Source: Bacteroidota bacterium (lineage in GTDB: Bacteria > Bacteroidota > Bacteroidia > Chitinophagales > Chitinophagaceae). Taken from it: DNA of 64,000 bases. Within the stretch, counting starts at the first letter, position 1. Each line of letters begins with the position of its first letter. A program made the translations under genes and the position numbers. Under the pieces are notes generated by a model. That model had not been told where the DNA came from. It saw only the letters and a list, made by a program, of their open reading frames with translations, and did not search any database. Shown in pieces: positions 1 through 7,709 of the stretch. The stretch lies in contig JAFDXK010000001.1 in NCBI GenBank assembly GCA_018267965.1, positions 558,001 to 622,000 on the forward strand, in the 5' to 3' direction.

Positions 1-2
1 CA

Positions 3-494
3 ACTGCCGGTTTGCACTTTAGTAAAGAACTCATCAAGCGTCTTGAAATTAAAGGTGTAAAATTTGCTGAAGCAACTTTGCATACAGGCTTAGGAACTTT
101 CCGCCCGATAGAAGTGGAAGACCTGTCTAAGCATAAAATGGACGCTGAGTATTTCCGTGTTGATGATTTTGCTACGAAAATTGTAAATAAAGCGAAGCTG
201 GAAAACAGGAAGATATGCTCTATTGGTACTACTACCATGCGTGCATTAGAAAGCTCTGTAACGGCTCAAGGTTTACTGAAAGCAGAAGAGGGTTGGACAA
301 ACCTGTTCATTCACCCGCCTTATGATTTCTCTATTGCCAATTCATTGGTTACAAACTTCCACCTGCCTAAAACAAGCCTGTTGATCATGGTTTGTGCTTT
401 TGCGGGCTACGATTTGACCATGGAAGCCTACCAAACAGCAATAAAAGAAAAATACCGCTTCTTCAGCTATGGAGATGCAATGATAGTATTATAA
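3..494 (+). CDS. queA: S-adenosylmethionine:tRNA ribosyltransferase-isomerase, C-terminal part
   Basis: This is the 3' end of queA; the gene begins before the window, and the frame is open from base 3. QueA transfers the ribosyl moiety of SAM to preQ1 at the wobble base of tRNAs with GUN anticodons, making epoxyqueuosine. About 163 residues are visible. They carry the family blocks [41 protein letters not shown] and the C-terminal [10 protein letters not shown]. The next pathway enzyme, queG, lies at about 24.7 kb. A small hairpin (489-511) overlaps the stop codon. The identification is firm; only the N terminus is missing. Confidence 0.95.
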   Translation, partial: TAGLHFSKELIKRLEIKGVKFAEATLHTGLGTFRPIEVEDLSKHKMDAEYFRVDDFATKIVNKAKLENRKICSIGTTTMRALESSVTAQGLLKAEEGWTNLFIHPPYDFSIANSLVTNFHLPKTSLLIMVCAFAGYDLTMEAYQTAIKEKYRFFSYGDAMIVL

Positions 495-519
495 TATCCA
501 CAGGATTATAACGTTTTAT

Positions 520-557
520 CTACAGCGCGCGTTTTGTAATGTGCGCTGTAGTATTTT
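520..557 (+). terminator. Intrinsic terminator between queA and gmhA
   Basis: An 11-bp stem (520-530 paired with 541-551, one G-U pair) with a 10-nt loop is followed by a T-rich tract. It separates queA from gmhA. It also contains the GTG at 541, which argues against that codon being the gmhA start. Confidence 0.8.
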
Positions 558-564
558 TGAGCAT

Positions 565-1137
565 ATGCAGCAAAAGATAAAGGATATCATACAGGCTTCC
601 ATTGACACTAAAATGAAGGTGCTCAATGACCCCGCTATGATTCAAACTATAGAGCAACTGACCGAAAAGATAGTAGCGGCATTTAAAGCAGGAAATAAAG
701 TATTGTTTTGCGGTAATGGTGGTAGTGCTGCCGACGCCCAACACCTGGCTGCAGAGTTTAGCGGCAGGTTTTATACTGACAGAAACCCCTTGCCGTCAGA
801 AGCGCTGCATTGCAATACCTCTTATTTAACGGCCGTAGCAAATGATTATGGTTACGATGTCGTCTATAGTAGAATAATAAAAGGCAGTGGTAAGGCAGGT
901 GACGTTTTGATAGGGTTGAGTACATCGGGCAATTCTGTTAATATTACAAACGGATTACAGACCGCACGTGAGATTGGTATGATTACTGCAGGATTTACAG
1001 GAGAAGGAGGTGGCAAAATGAAAGCCCTTTGTGATTACCTCATCGATGTTCCCAGTAAGGATACCCCCAGAATACAGGAGTGCCACATCACAATAGGCCA
1101 TATCATCTGCCAACTTGTAGAAGAACAATTATTTTAA
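565..1137 (+). CDS. gmhA: Phosphoheptose isomerase (sedoheptulose 7-phosphate isomerase)
   Basis: A SIS-domain isomerase of 190 residues that converts sedoheptulose 7-phosphate to D-glycero-D-manno-heptose 7-phosphate in the cytoplasm, the first step towards activated heptose for LPS or other surface glycans. The phosphosugar-binding GNGGSAADAQHLAAEFSGR block is at about residues 50-68. A second SIS motif, GLSTSGNSVN, follows. The metal-ligand positions expected for the family are present (H and E in DAQHLAAE, Q and H in IQECHITIGH). I chose ATG 565 because the upstream in-frame GTG 541 lies in a terminator stem. gmhB follows after 12 bases, so the two are probably co-transcribed. Confidence 0.93.
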   Translation: MQQKIKDIIQASIDTKMKVLNDPAMIQTIEQLTEKIVAAFKAGNKVLFCGNGGSAADAQHLAAEFSGRFYTDRNPLPSEALHCNTSYLTAVANDYGYDVVYSRIIKGSGKAGDVLIGLSTSGNSVNITNGLQTAREIGMITAGFTGEGGGKMKALCDYLIDVPSKDTPRIQECHITIGHIICQLVEEQLF

Positions 1138-1149
1138 ATAGAACTAGCA

Positions 1150-1728
1150 ATGGACGGATTGAGCAAACATGCCCCGATAGACAAAAGCTGGACACTTTTT
1201 TTAGACCGAGACGGGGTAATTAACGATGAAATAGTGGGGTCTTATGTAACTAACTGGGAGGAATTCAAATTTACCGAAGGTTCTCTCAAAGCGTTGAAGC
1301 AACTGAACGAGGTTTTTGGGAATATTGTTGTGGTGACAAACCAGCGTGGGGTAGGGAAAGGTGTTATGAGCAAAGATGCGCTGAAGCTAATTGGTGAAAA
1401 CATGACTGTTGAAATAGCTGCTGCTGGTGGGCGTATTGATAAAATATATGCTTGCACAGCCACAGCTGATAACGACCATAACAGGAAGCCAAACACAGGC
1501 ATGGCTATACAGGCCAAAGAAGATTACCCGCATATTGACTTTAAACGCAGTGTTATGGTGGGTAACAGCCCCAGCGATATGGAGTTTGGCAAAAGATTGG
1601 GTATGTATACGGTGTTCCTAACATCCAAATATGAGCCGTTTGAATTGCCACACGACCTGATTGATGAACAGTATCCTTCATTACTCAGCTGGGCAGAAAG
1701 TATCAAAGTAGCCGAAACGATCGGATAA
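1150..1728 (+). CDS. gmhB: HAD-family heptose-bisphosphate phosphatase
   Basis: A 192-residue HAD hydrolase, most likely the D-glycero-D-manno-heptose 1,7-bisphosphate 7-phosphatase that acts after GmhA. Motif I is FLDRDGVIND (nucleophile and acid/base aspartates), motif II is VVTNQRGVGKG, NRKPNTGM matches the substrate-loop RKP-x-x-GM of GmhB, and the Mg-binding motif is MVGNSPSDMEFG. In E. coli-type GmhB a four-Cys/His zinc loop precedes RKP. Here only one cysteine (ACTATADNDHNRKP) remains, so the zinc site appears lost. Histidinol-phosphatase-like HAD enzymes are the main alternative, but the adjacent gmhA favours GmhB. Confidence 0.85.
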   Translation: MDGLSKHAPIDKSWTLFLDRDGVINDEIVGSYVTNWEEFKFTEGSLKALKQLNEVFGNIVVVTNQRGVGKGVMSKDALKLIGENMTVEIAAAGGRIDKIYACTATADNDHNRKPNTGMAIQAKEDYPHIDFKRSVMVGNSPSDMEFGKRLGMYTVFLTSKYEPFELPHDLIDEQYPSLLSWAESIKVAETIG

Positions 1729-1762
1729 TCATATAGTTATTAATTTTTATAAATATTGATTT

Positions 1763-1786
1763 TGGGCAGTTTTACTGCCCATTTTT
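1763..1786 (+). terminator. Terminator after gmhB
   Basis: An 8-bp perfect stem (1763-1770/1774-1781) with a TTT loop, followed by TTTTTC. It ends the gmhA-gmhB unit before the ribosomal operon. Confidence 0.85.
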
Positions 1787-1792
1787 CATAAA

Positions 1793-1819
1793 TCAGGGAT
1801 TTATCCACTAATACCCTGA
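1793..1819. promoter_or_regulatory. Palindromic element upstream of the infA promoter
   Basis: TCAGGG (1793-1798) and its inverse CCCTGA (1814-1819) bracket TTATCCAC (1801-1808). The TTATCCAC lies 70 bases before the TAnnTTTG hexamer of infA. Nearly the same arrangement recurs at 19226-19255 before phaE, so I treat it as a candidate regulator-binding site. The function is inferred. Confidence 0.5.
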
Positions 1820-1847
1820 AATAGCTTGATTAACCTATCCATTTTAT

Positions 1848-1878
1848 TTGGATAGAAAAAAAATACCCATTACCTTTG
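1848..1878 (+). promoter_or_regulatory. Promoter of the infA-rplQ operon
   Basis: TACCTTTG (1871-1878) matches the Bacteroidota -7 element TAnnTTTG, and TTG (1848-1850) sits 20 bases upstream at the -33 position. The infA ATG follows at 1894, giving a very short leader. Confidence 0.75.
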
Positions 1879-1893
1879 CAGTCCTTTTAAAAT

Positions 1894-2112
1894 ATGGCTA
1901 AACAGTCTCTGATTAAACAAGACGGAACAATTGTAGAAGCGTTATCCAACGCGATGTTTAGAGTACGTCTTGAAAACGGGCACGAAATTTTGGCCACCAT
2001 ATCCGGCAAAATGCGCATGCACTACATCCGCATTCTACCGGGAGATAAGGTGGGAGTTGAAATGAGTCCTTACGATTTGAGCCGTGGCCGTATAATTTAT
2101 AGGTATAAATAA
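1894..2112 (+). CDS. infA: Translation initiation factor IF-1
   Basis: A 72-residue single OB-fold protein, the standard IF-1 length. It binds the ribosomal A site during initiation together with IF-2 and IF-3. The ends [17 protein letters not shown] and [12 protein letters not shown], and the central [12 protein letters not shown] block, are typical. It is the first gene of a seven-gene operon. Unlike the usual spc-alpha arrangement, no secY or map lies directly upstream; gmhB with its own terminator does. Confidence 0.98.
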   Translation: MAKQSLIKQDGTIVEALSNAMFRVRLENGHEILATISGKMRMHYIRILPGDKVGVEMSPYDLSRGRIIYRYK

Positions 2113-2135
2113 ACAATAAAAATTATAACCAAGTC

Positions 2136-2252
2136 ATGAAGGTTAGAGCAGCTATCAAGAAGCGTAGTGCAGATTGCAAAATCGTTCGTCGTAAAGGCAA
2201 ACTGTACGTTATTAACAAAAAGAACCCTCGTTTTAAACAACGCCAGGGATAA
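2136..2252 (+). CDS. rpmJ: Ribosomal protein bL36
   Basis: A 38-residue basic protein of the large subunit. It begins [20 protein letters not shown] and ends NPRFKQRQG. Zinc-binding (C+) L36 has a C-x2-C...C-x4-H pattern; here there is a single cysteine (residue 14) and no histidine, so this is the zinc-independent C- form. It sits 23 bases after infA and 46 bases before rpsM. Confidence 0.97.
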   Translation: MKVRAAIKKRSADCKIVRRKGKLYVINKKNPRFKQRQG

Positions 2253-2298
2253 TCATTATTTAGAAATTAGTAATTAGTATTTAAAAATATAAACATAC

Positions 2299-2679
2299 AT
2301 GGCTCGTATAGCTGGTATAGACCTTCCGAAGAACAAACGTGGTGAGATAGCGCTCACTTATATCTATGGTATTGGCCGTAGCACTGCTCAATACATCCTT
2401 ACCAAATCAGGCATCGATTTCGATAAGAAAGCTGCCGAATGGAATGATGAAGAACAAGCTGCTATCCGTAATATCATCAGCGGTGAGTTCAAAGTAGAAG
2501 GACAGTTGCGTTCAGAAGTTCAGATGAACATCAAACGCCTTATGGATATCGCTTGTTATCGTGGTGTTCGTCACCGTAAAGGTTTGCCTTTGCGCGGCCA
2601 ACGTACCCGCACTAACAGCCGCACTCGTAAAGGCAAGCGCAAAACTGTTGCAGGTAAAAAGAAAGCAGCTAAGAAATAA
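2299..2679 (+). CDS. rpsM: Ribosomal protein uS13
   Basis: A 126-residue small-subunit head protein that contacts the P-site tRNA and the large subunit. [26 protein letters not shown] at the N terminus and [25 protein letters not shown] near the C terminus are diagnostic. The tail is strongly basic and ends in alternating Lys/Ala. The 105-base gap to rpsK is the longest in the operon and carries RNA structure. Confidence 0.98.
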   Translation: MARIAGIDLPKNKRGEIALTYIYGIGRSTAQYILTKSGIDFDKKAAEWNDEEQAAIRNIISGEFKVEGQLRSEVQMNIKRLMDIACYRGVRHRKGLPLRGQRTRTNSRTRKGKRKTVAGKKKAAKK

Positions 2680-2685
2680 TAACTG

Positions 2686-2760
2686 TACCACTGCCGGATA
2701 TGCCGGGCTGCGGCAAGGAGGAGTGGTATGGGGACCGGGTAATGCCGGTTTTAGTTTTTT
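2686..2760 (+). promoter_or_regulatory. Structured rpsM-rpsK gap with a terminator-like hairpin
   Basis: A 7-bp stem (2686-2692/2722-2728) encloses a G-rich segment. It is followed by a second hairpin (2734-2738/2745-2749) with a T-rich tail ending in six Ts at 2755-2760. Inside an operon this resembles an attenuator or r-protein autoregulatory site. The structure is read directly; the role is inferred. Confidence 0.5.
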
Positions 2761-2784
2761 AAACGACTACCTAATAAAAGTAAA

Positions 2785-3186
2785 ATGGCAAAAGCACAAT
2801 CTTCTGCAAAAACCGCTGCTAAAAAGCGCGTAGTGAAAGTTGACCCGCATGGCGACGTGCATATCAACGCAACATTCAACAACATCATTGTTAGTATCAC
2901 TAACAAACAAGGACAGGTAATTTCTTGGTCTTCAGCAGGTAAAATGGGTTTCCGTGGTTCTAAAAAGAACACTCCATACGCTGCTCAAATGGCATCTCAG
3001 GACTGCGGTAAAGTAGCTGCTGATGCAGGTTTGAAGAAAGTTGATGTTTTCGTAAAAGGACCGGGTTCAGGCCGTGAAGGTGCTATCCGCGCATTAACTA
3101 CTGTAGGTATCGAAGTAGTGTCTATTAAAGACGTTACGCCAATGCCGCACAATGGTTGCCGTCCTCCTAAAAAACGTAGGGTATAA
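2785..3186 (+). CDS. rpsK: Ribosomal protein uS11
   Basis: A 133-residue platform protein of the small subunit that contacts the Shine-Dalgarno region of 16S rRNA. The conserved core [18 protein letters not shown], the PYAAQMAS block, the [17 protein letters not shown] segment and the terminal [11 protein letters not shown] are all present. Bacteroidota uS11 has been linked to sequestration of the anti-Shine-Dalgarno sequence, which fits the lack of SD leaders in this window. The start is the first ATG after the structured leader. Confidence 0.98.
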   Translation: MAKAQSSAKTAAKKRVVKVDPHGDVHINATFNNIIVSITNKQGQVISWSSAGKMGFRGSKKNTPYAAQMASQDCGKVAADAGLKKVDVFVKGPGSGREGAIRALTTVGIEVVSIKDVTPMPHNGCRPPKKRRV

Positions 3187-3216
3187 TCTTTAGTAATTTA
3201 TTTTTTAATCATAACG

Positions 3217-3259
3217 CTGCATCGTATCGGGATTTACGATTTTAAATGAGACGAAGCAG
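3217..3259 (+). promoter_or_regulatory. Intercistronic hairpin rpsK-rpsD
   Basis: CTGC-A-TCGT (3217-3225) pairs with ACGA-A-GCAG (3251-3259) around one A-A mismatch. It ends 16 bases before the rpsD ATG. Possible roles are S4 binding, RNA processing or mRNA stabilisation; none can be chosen from sequence alone. Confidence 0.45.
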
Positions 3260-3275
3260 TTAAACAAAAATCGAC

Positions 3276-3881
3276 ATGGCACGTTATACAGGTCCAAAAA
3301 ACAGAATCTGCCGTATTTTCGGCGAACCTATCTTGGGTTCAGGCAAAAGCCTTCAAAAAAACAGCAACCCTCCGGGTCAGCATGGTCCTTCTAAAAAGCG
3401 CAAAACAGCTTCTGAATATGCTATTCAGTTGAAGGAAAAACAAAAAGCTAAGTACACATACGGTGTATTGGAAAAACAATTCCGCAACACATATGTAGAA
3501 GCTGCTCGTTTGAAAGGTGCAACAGGTGAAAACTTGATCAAATTATTGGAAGCACGTTTGGATAATACAGTTTACCGTATGGGTATTTCTCCAACACGTC
3601 CGGGTGCACGCCAATTGGTTTCTCACAAACACATCATGGTAAATGGTGAGATAGTAAACATCCCTTCATATCAATTGAAGCCCGGTGATGTTATTGAACT
3701 GAAACCAAAGAGCAAAGTGAATACTACAATCATTAGCCATATCCGTGGTAAAAACCCTAAGATTTCATGGGTTGATTGGAACGAAAAAGATATGAAAGGT
3801 ACTTACATCGCTAATCCTGAGCGTGAAAGTGTTCCTGAAAATATCAAAGAACAACTGATAGTAGAATTGTATTCTAAATAA
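3276..3881 (+). CDS. rpsD: Ribosomal protein uS4
   Basis: A 201-residue primary 16S-binding protein and, in other bacteria, the translational repressor of the alpha operon. The N terminus MARYTGPKNRICRIFGEPIL is a Bacteroidota-type form without the zinc cysteine cluster. The S4 RNA-binding domain covers about residues 92-155 (LDNTVYRMGISPTRPGARQLVSHKHIMVNGE). The C terminus ends LIVELYSK. It lies between rpsK and rpoA. Confidence 0.98.
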   Translation: MARYTGPKNRICRIFGEPILGSGKSLQKNSNPPGQHGPSKKRKTASEYAIQLKEKQKAKYTYGVLEKQFRNTYVEAARLKGATGENLIKLLEARLDNTVYRMGISPTRPGARQLVSHKHIMVNGEIVNIPSYQLKPGDVIELKPKSKVNTTIISHIRGKNPKISWVDWNEKDMKGTYIANPERESVPENIKEQLIVELYSK

Positions 3882-3900
3882 TAGTTTTTAGTATTAACAC

Positions 3901-3932
3901 GATTGCGACTGATAGAATGTCCGTCGCGAATC
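3901..3932 (+). promoter_or_regulatory. Intercistronic hairpin rpsD-rpoA
   Basis: GATTGCGAC (3901-3909) pairs with GTCGCGAATC (3923-3932) with one bulged base. The loop has 13 bases and the structure lies 16 bases before the rpoA start. It is the same type of placement as in the neighbouring gaps. Confidence 0.45.
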
Positions 3933-3948
3933 ACAAATTAATCATAAG

Positions 3949-4944
3949 ATGGCTATATTAAATTTTCAAAAACCAGACAAAATTGTTCTGCAAAAAGCAA
4001 CAGATTTCGAAGCACAATTCGAATTCCGTCCGCTGGAACCGGGTTATGGCGTAACCATTGGTAACGCATTACGCCGTGTATTGCTTTCTTCACTTGAAGG
4101 TTATGCTATCACTGCTATCAAAATAGCAGGTGCTGACCACGAGTTTGCTACCATTAAAGGTGTGCTGGAAGATGTAACTGAAATCATCCTCAACCTGAAA
4201 CAAGTTCGCTTGAAAAAAGCAGTTGAAGGGGATGTAACATCTGACAGAGTAGAACTTAACATCAAAGGTAAAGAAGCATTTACTGCAGGTATGATAGGCG
4301 AAGCACTTCCTAACTTCGAAGTGATGAACCCAGAACTGGTTATATGCAGCATGTCTCCTAACACTACTTTCCAAATTGAATTACATATTGGCAAAGGACG
4401 TGGTTATGTGCCTGCTGAAGAAAACCGCCCTAAAGAAGCTCCGGTAGGAATCATAGCTATCGACTCTATTTACACTCCGATTAAGAATGTAAAATACAGT
4501 ATCGAAAATACGCGCGTTGAACAACGTACTGACTTCGAAAAACTGATAATGGAAGTTTCTACAGATGGTACTATCCATCCTGAAGAAGCAGTAAAAGAAG
4601 CATCACGTATACTTATCCAACACCTGATGATCATCACTGATGAAAACATCTCTTTGGATACTAAACGTGAAGAAAAAGAAGCAGTAGTAGATGAAGAAAC
4701 ACTGCAACTGCGTAAGGTATTGAACACTCCGCTTGAAGATTTAGAACTTTCCGTACGTGCATTCAACTGTCTGAAAGCTGCTAAAATCAATTCTCTGAGC
4801 GAACTGGTTCAGTATACACAGGAAGAACTGATGAAATTCCGCAACTTCGGACAAAAATCACTGTCTGAAATTGAACAAGTGCTTGGCGAACGCGGTTTGC
4901 ACTTCGGTATGGATATCAGCAAATTTCACAGAAGTAACGATTAA
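3949..4944 (+). CDS. rpoA: RNA polymerase alpha subunit
   Basis: A 331-residue alpha subunit that dimerises to start RNA polymerase assembly. The N-terminal domain (about 1-230) carries [27 protein letters not shown] flexible acidic linker follows. The C-terminal domain (about 250-325) carries the DNA- and activator-binding helix-hairpin-helix ([33 protein letters not shown]). Length and order are standard. Confidence 0.98.
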   Translation: MAILNFQKPDKIVLQKATDFEAQFEFRPLEPGYGVTIGNALRRVLLSSLEGYAITAIKIAGADHEFATIKGVLEDVTEIILNLKQVRLKKAVEGDVTSDRVELNIKGKEAFTAGMIGEALPNFEVMNPELVICSMSPNTTFQIELHIGKGRGYVPAEENRPKEAPVGIIAIDSIYTPIKNVKYSIENTRVEQRTDFEKLIMEVSTDGTIHPEEAVKEASRILIQHLMIITDENISLDTKREEKEAVVDEETLQLRKVLNTPLEDLELSVRAFNCLKAAKINSLSELVQYTQEELMKFRNFGQKSLSEIEQVLGERGLHFGMDISKFHRSND

Positions 4945-4960
4945 TATTTTATAACAAGTA

Positions 4961-4987
4961 CCCCATAAATCCTGACACGGTATGGGG
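4961..4987 (+). promoter_or_regulatory. Intercistronic hairpin rpoA-rplQ
   Basis: A 7-bp perfect stem CCCCATA (4961-4967)/TATGGGG (4981-4987) with a 13-base loop, ending 20 bases before the rplQ ATG. Confidence 0.45.
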
Positions 4988-5007
4988 GAATTTAAAAACT
5001 AAATGTC

Positions 5008-5550
5008 ATGCGTCACGGAGACAAAATCAAAAATTTAGGCCGTAAAGCCTCACACCGCGCAGCGTTAATGTCAAACCTGGCTTGCCAGCTGATTGAACAC
5101 AAACGCATTACTACAACATTGGCTAAAGCTAAAGCACTACGCGTTTATGCTGAACCATTGATCACACGTGGTAAAACAGATAGCATGCACAATCGTCGTG
5201 TTGTGTTCAGCTACCTGCAAGATAAAGCTGCTATCAATGAGCTTTTCTCAGTAGTTGGTGATAAAGTTGCTAGCCGCCCCGGTGGTTATACACGTATCAT
5301 CAAATTGCCTCGCCGTATGGGTGATGCTGCTGATATGGCTATGATTGAATTGGTTGATTTCAACGAGATTTATAAGAAAGATAGCAAAGAAGGTGCGGCT
5401 AAGAAAACACGCCGTAGCCGCAAACCGGCTGCTGCTAAAACAGCTGCTCCTGCTGCATCTGCACCTGTTGCTGAAGAAACACCTGCTGCTCCTGAAGCTA
5501 CTGCACCTGAAGCACCTGCTGCTGAAGGCACAGAAGAAAGCAATGCTTAA
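5008..5550 (+). CDS. rplQ: Ribosomal protein bL17 with Ala/Pro/Glu-rich tail
   Basis: The first 125 or so residues are ordinary bL17 ([52 protein letters not shown]). Residues 126-180 form a low-complexity tail: first a basic [13 protein letters not shown] segment, then an acidic Ala/Pro/Glu-rich stretch ending EGTEESNA. Canonical bL17 is about 115-130 residues, so the tail is an extension, of a kind seen in several Bacteroidota. Last gene of the operon. Confidence 0.96.
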   Translation: MRHGDKIKNLGRKASHRAALMSNLACQLIEHKRITTTLAKAKALRVYAEPLITRGKTDSMHNRRVVFSYLQDKAAINELFSVVGDKVASRPGGYTRIIKLPRRMGDAADMAMIELVDFNEIYKKDSKEGAAKKTRRSRKPAAAKTAAPAASAPVAEETPAAPEATAPEAPAAEGTEESNA

Positions 5551-5573
5551 TTCTTTATTGAATTATAAGACTA

Positions 5574-5603
5574 TAAAGGCTACCCATTCGGTAGCCTTTA
5601 TTA
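5574..5603 (+). terminator. Terminator of the infA-rplQ operon
   Basis: A perfect 10-bp stem (5575-5584/5590-5599) with a CATTC loop, followed by ATTATTT. Confidence 0.85.
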
Positions 5604-5609
5604 TTTGCA

Positions 5610-5617
5610 TACATTTG
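5610..5617 (+). promoter_or_regulatory. Promoter -7 element of the thioesterase gene
   Basis: TACATTTG matches TAnnTTTG exactly and lies 20 bases before ATG 5638. This supports 5638 over the upstream in-frame TTG at 5605. Confidence 0.55.
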
Positions 5618-5637
5618 ATGGTCTTAAAATTAATGCC

Positions 5638-6129
5638 ATGAGCGATTCGAAAATATTAGAAAGCAGTGTGCTAATCCGTTTCCCTGACTGTGACCCGTTC
5701 AATCACTTGAATAATGCACGTTACCTTGATTATTTCATTAATGCCCGGGAAGACCATCTGTGGGAGCACTATAAATTCAATGTGTATCATTATGCCAAAG
5801 AACATGGTAAAAGTTGGGTAGTAGGTGCCAATCAGATAGTATATCTAAAGCCTGCTATGCTGATGGAGACTGTAGTTATTCAATCAACAATAATTGCGCT
5901 GAGAGAAAAAGATATTGTTGTAGAGATGATGATGTGGAATAAGGATAAAACACAACTAAAAGCTGTGCTGTGGAGCACATTTGTTCATTTTAATTTACAG
6001 GCACAAAAGAGCGAGATGCACAGCAAAGAGCTGATGGAGTATTTTAAGCAATTTGAGAATCCATTGCCACAAGCTGTCAGTTTTGAACAAAGGGTAGCGG
6101 ATATAAAGAGTACAAAAACCGGCATTTAA
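5638..6129 (+). CDS. Acyl-CoA thioesterase of the 4HBT hotdog family
   Basis: A 163-residue cytosolic hotdog-fold protein. The signature IRFPDCDPFNHLNNARYLDYF near residues 11-30 matches the 4-hydroxybenzoyl-CoA thioesterase/YbgC group (catalytic acid, then H-x2-N-x2-Y). The substrate cannot be told from the sequence; acyl-CoA or acyl-ACP is likely. The ATG at 5638 follows a good promoter element and removes an unrelated 11-residue extension. Confidence 0.82.
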   Translation: MSDSKILESSVLIRFPDCDPFNHLNNARYLDYFINAREDHLWEHYKFNVYHYAKEHGKSWVVGANQIVYLKPAMLMETVVIQSTIIALREKDIVVEMMMWNKDKTQLKAVLWSTFVHFNLQAQKSEMHSKELMEYFKQFENPLPQAVSFEQRVADIKSTKTGI

Positions 6130-6163
6130 TATTGAGATAACAATGAAGCTGTAATTTGCTTCG

Positions 6164-6571
6164 ATGCATGTAAGAAAGTTTGTGTCATTGAGTTTTTTGC
6201 TGTTGATGGCTTGTACCCATAAGCCCAGCTTGTCAGTTACCCCTACGCAAATTGCAACCAAAAATAATTGTGATACAAATGCGGTTGACTATGTTACAGA
6301 TATAAAGCCTGTTTTTAAAAACAATTGTTATTCTTGCCATTCTACAGATTCGGTGAAAGTGAGTGGAGGCGGATTAGATCTTGAGGATACTAGCTCTCTC
6401 AAAAGGTATTTACAGATTAGTTATAGAGGCGATGGCATTTACGGGTCTAAATTATATCATTGCATGTTGCATAGTTTAGGCTCATTGCCTATGCCACCTA
6501 CGTATATTGTAGACACTTGCTCATTACTTAAAATACGGCATTGGTTGAGTATGGGTGCGCCACTCAATTAG
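6164..6571 (+). CDS. Lipoprotein with one c-type haem motif
   Basis: A 135-residue exported protein. The N terminus has a basic start, a hydrophobic stretch (FVSLSFLLLM) and a lipobox-like LLMACTH, so it is probably anchored by a lipid at Cys 17. DIKPVFKNNCYSCHS holds a single CxxCH haem motif in the setting typical of Bacteroidota cytochrome-c-like domains, with SLGSLPMPP near the expected distal Met. It may be a small electron carrier. Its 3' end overlaps that of the convergent YitT gene by 4 bases. Confidence 0.72.
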   Translation: MHVRKFVSLSFLLLMACTHKPSLSVTPTQIATKNNCDTNAVDYVTDIKPVFKNNCYSCHSTDSVKVSGGGLDLEDTSSLKRYLQISYRGDGIYGSKLYHCMLHSLGSLPMPPTYIVDTCSLLKIRHWLSMGAPLN

Positions 6572-7476
6572 TGTAACGGACGTTTCTTTATCATACCACC
6601 GCGGGTATCATTAATGGTGTGTTGTATAATAAAGGCATTGGGGTCTATCTTTTCTACCTCTACAACCAGCTTTTGTACCTCAAGACGCGTAACAACAGAG
6701 AAGATGATCTTACGGTCGGCTTCTACAATACCGCTTTTGCCATAGCCGCCTTCGCCTTTATAGATAGTTACTGCACGTCCCATGTTGTTGATGATTGTTT
6801 TTTGTATCCTGTCAGCCCGGTTTGAAATGATAGTAACACCAATGTATTCTTCGATACCTGTAATAAGAAAATCAACAGTTTTGGATGCAGCAAGGTAAGT
6901 GAGCATAGAGTAGAGTGCTGTTTCTACATTTATCAATAAAACTGCTGCGCCAAAAATAGCAACATTGAATACGGCAATGACATCACCCACCGACATAAAA
7001 GAATTGCGACTGATATAAATTGCCATCACTTCCGTACCATCAATTACAGCACCGCCCCTGATAGCTAACCCACTACCGGCACCTAAAAAGAATCCCCCAA
7101 ATACGGCTATGAGCAATTTGTCATCTGTAATGTGCGGTATGTGAATGCTTGCAATTGCGGTAGCCAAGCTAAGAATAGCTATTGTAGATTTAATTGCAAA
7201 TGTTCTTGATACCTGTCTGATGCCAATCAATATAAAAGGTGTGCTGATGAGTACTATGAGTATGGATAAGGAAATTCCTGTCAGCCTATTGGTAAGGAGT
7301 GAAATGCCTGTTACGCCGCCATCGAGGAATCGGTTTGGTAATAAAAAGCCTTTAAGTCCTAAAGCTGCAGATCCTACGCCGGAAGCAATCAGGAAAGTAT
7401 CTCGTATCAACATTTTTTTGTTGATGCGACGAATTCGCTTTTTATAGAAGCTGAGTTTTGAATTGCTTTTAGGCAT
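6568..7476 (-). CDS. YitT family membrane protein (DUF161 + DUF2179)
   Basis: A 302-residue integral membrane protein. Five or six hydrophobic helices span about residues 25-215, with the family phrases FLLPNRFLDGGVTGISLL and GSGLAIRGGAVIDGTEVMA. A soluble DUF2179 domain (about 225-295) follows: GVTIISNRADRIQKTII, GYGKSGIVEADRKIIFSVVTR. The function of YitT proteins is not established. It has its own upstream region next to tRNA-Ser. Confidence 0.88.
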   Translation of the reverse strand: MPKSNSKLSFYKKRIRRINKKMLIRDTFLIASGVGSAALGLKGFLLPNRFLDGGVTGISLLTNRLTGISLSILIVLISTPFILIGIRQVSRTFAIKSTIAILSLATAIASIHIPHITDDKLLIAVFGGFFLGAGSGLAIRGGAVIDGTEVMAIYISRNSFMSVGDVIAVFNVAIFGAAVLLINVETALYSMLTYLAASKTVDFLITGIEEYIGVTIISNRADRIQKTIINNMGRAVTIYKGEGGYGKSGIVEADRKIIFSVVTRLEVQKLVVEVEKIDPNAFIIQHTINDTRGGMIKKRPLH

Positions 7477-7527
7477 ATGACATGCTGAATGACTCTAAAT
7501 ATAACTAAAGTATGCGAACCTTTTAGT

Positions 7528-7535
7528 TATCTTTG
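7528..7535 (+). promoter_or_regulatory. Promoter -7 element of tRNA-Ser
   Basis: TATCTTTG matches TAnnTTTG and lies 13 bases before the mature tRNA 5' end. Confidence 0.6.
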
Positions 7536-7548
7536 CATCCCTTCAAAT

Positions 7549-7637
7549 GGAGAGATGCTCGAGTGGTTGAAGAGGCACGCCTGGAAAGTGTGTATATCTG
7601 TCAAAGGGTATCAAGGGTTCGAATCCCTTTCTCTCCG
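7549..7637 (+). tRNA. tRNA-Ser, anticodon GGA
   Basis: A class II tRNA of 89 bases. The acceptor stem pairs 7549-7555 with 7630-7636, with discriminator G 7637. The anticodon stem CACGC/GTGTG encloses the loop CTGGAAA, giving anticodon GGA (serine UCC/UCU). A long variable arm and a T arm with TTCGAAT follow. CCA is not encoded. Confidence 0.96.
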
Positions 7638-7646
7638 CTGAATATA

Positions 7647-7676
7647 AAATCCCTGTAAGTTGACTTACAGGGATTT
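7647..7676. terminator. Bidirectional terminator, tRNA-Ser and dihaem peroxidase
   Basis: A long, nearly loopless inverted repeat (7647-7660/7663-7676) with A/T runs on both sides, placed between the convergent tRNA-Ser and the minus-strand gene ending at 7710. Confidence 0.82.
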
Positions 7677-7709
7677 CTAGTTGTAATAATTAGAGGTGTA
7701 TTGTTTTCC

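Noticed and set aside
541-565. GTG 541 as the gmhA start
   Set aside because: It lies in the 3' arm of the terminator stem, and the extra eight residues do not match the family; ATG 565 fits.
5551-5637. Leader peptide reading through the rplQ terminator into the thioesterase
   Set aside because: The in-frame TTG at 5605 lies at the terminator's end, upstream of or within the promoter element; ATG 5638 is the natural start.
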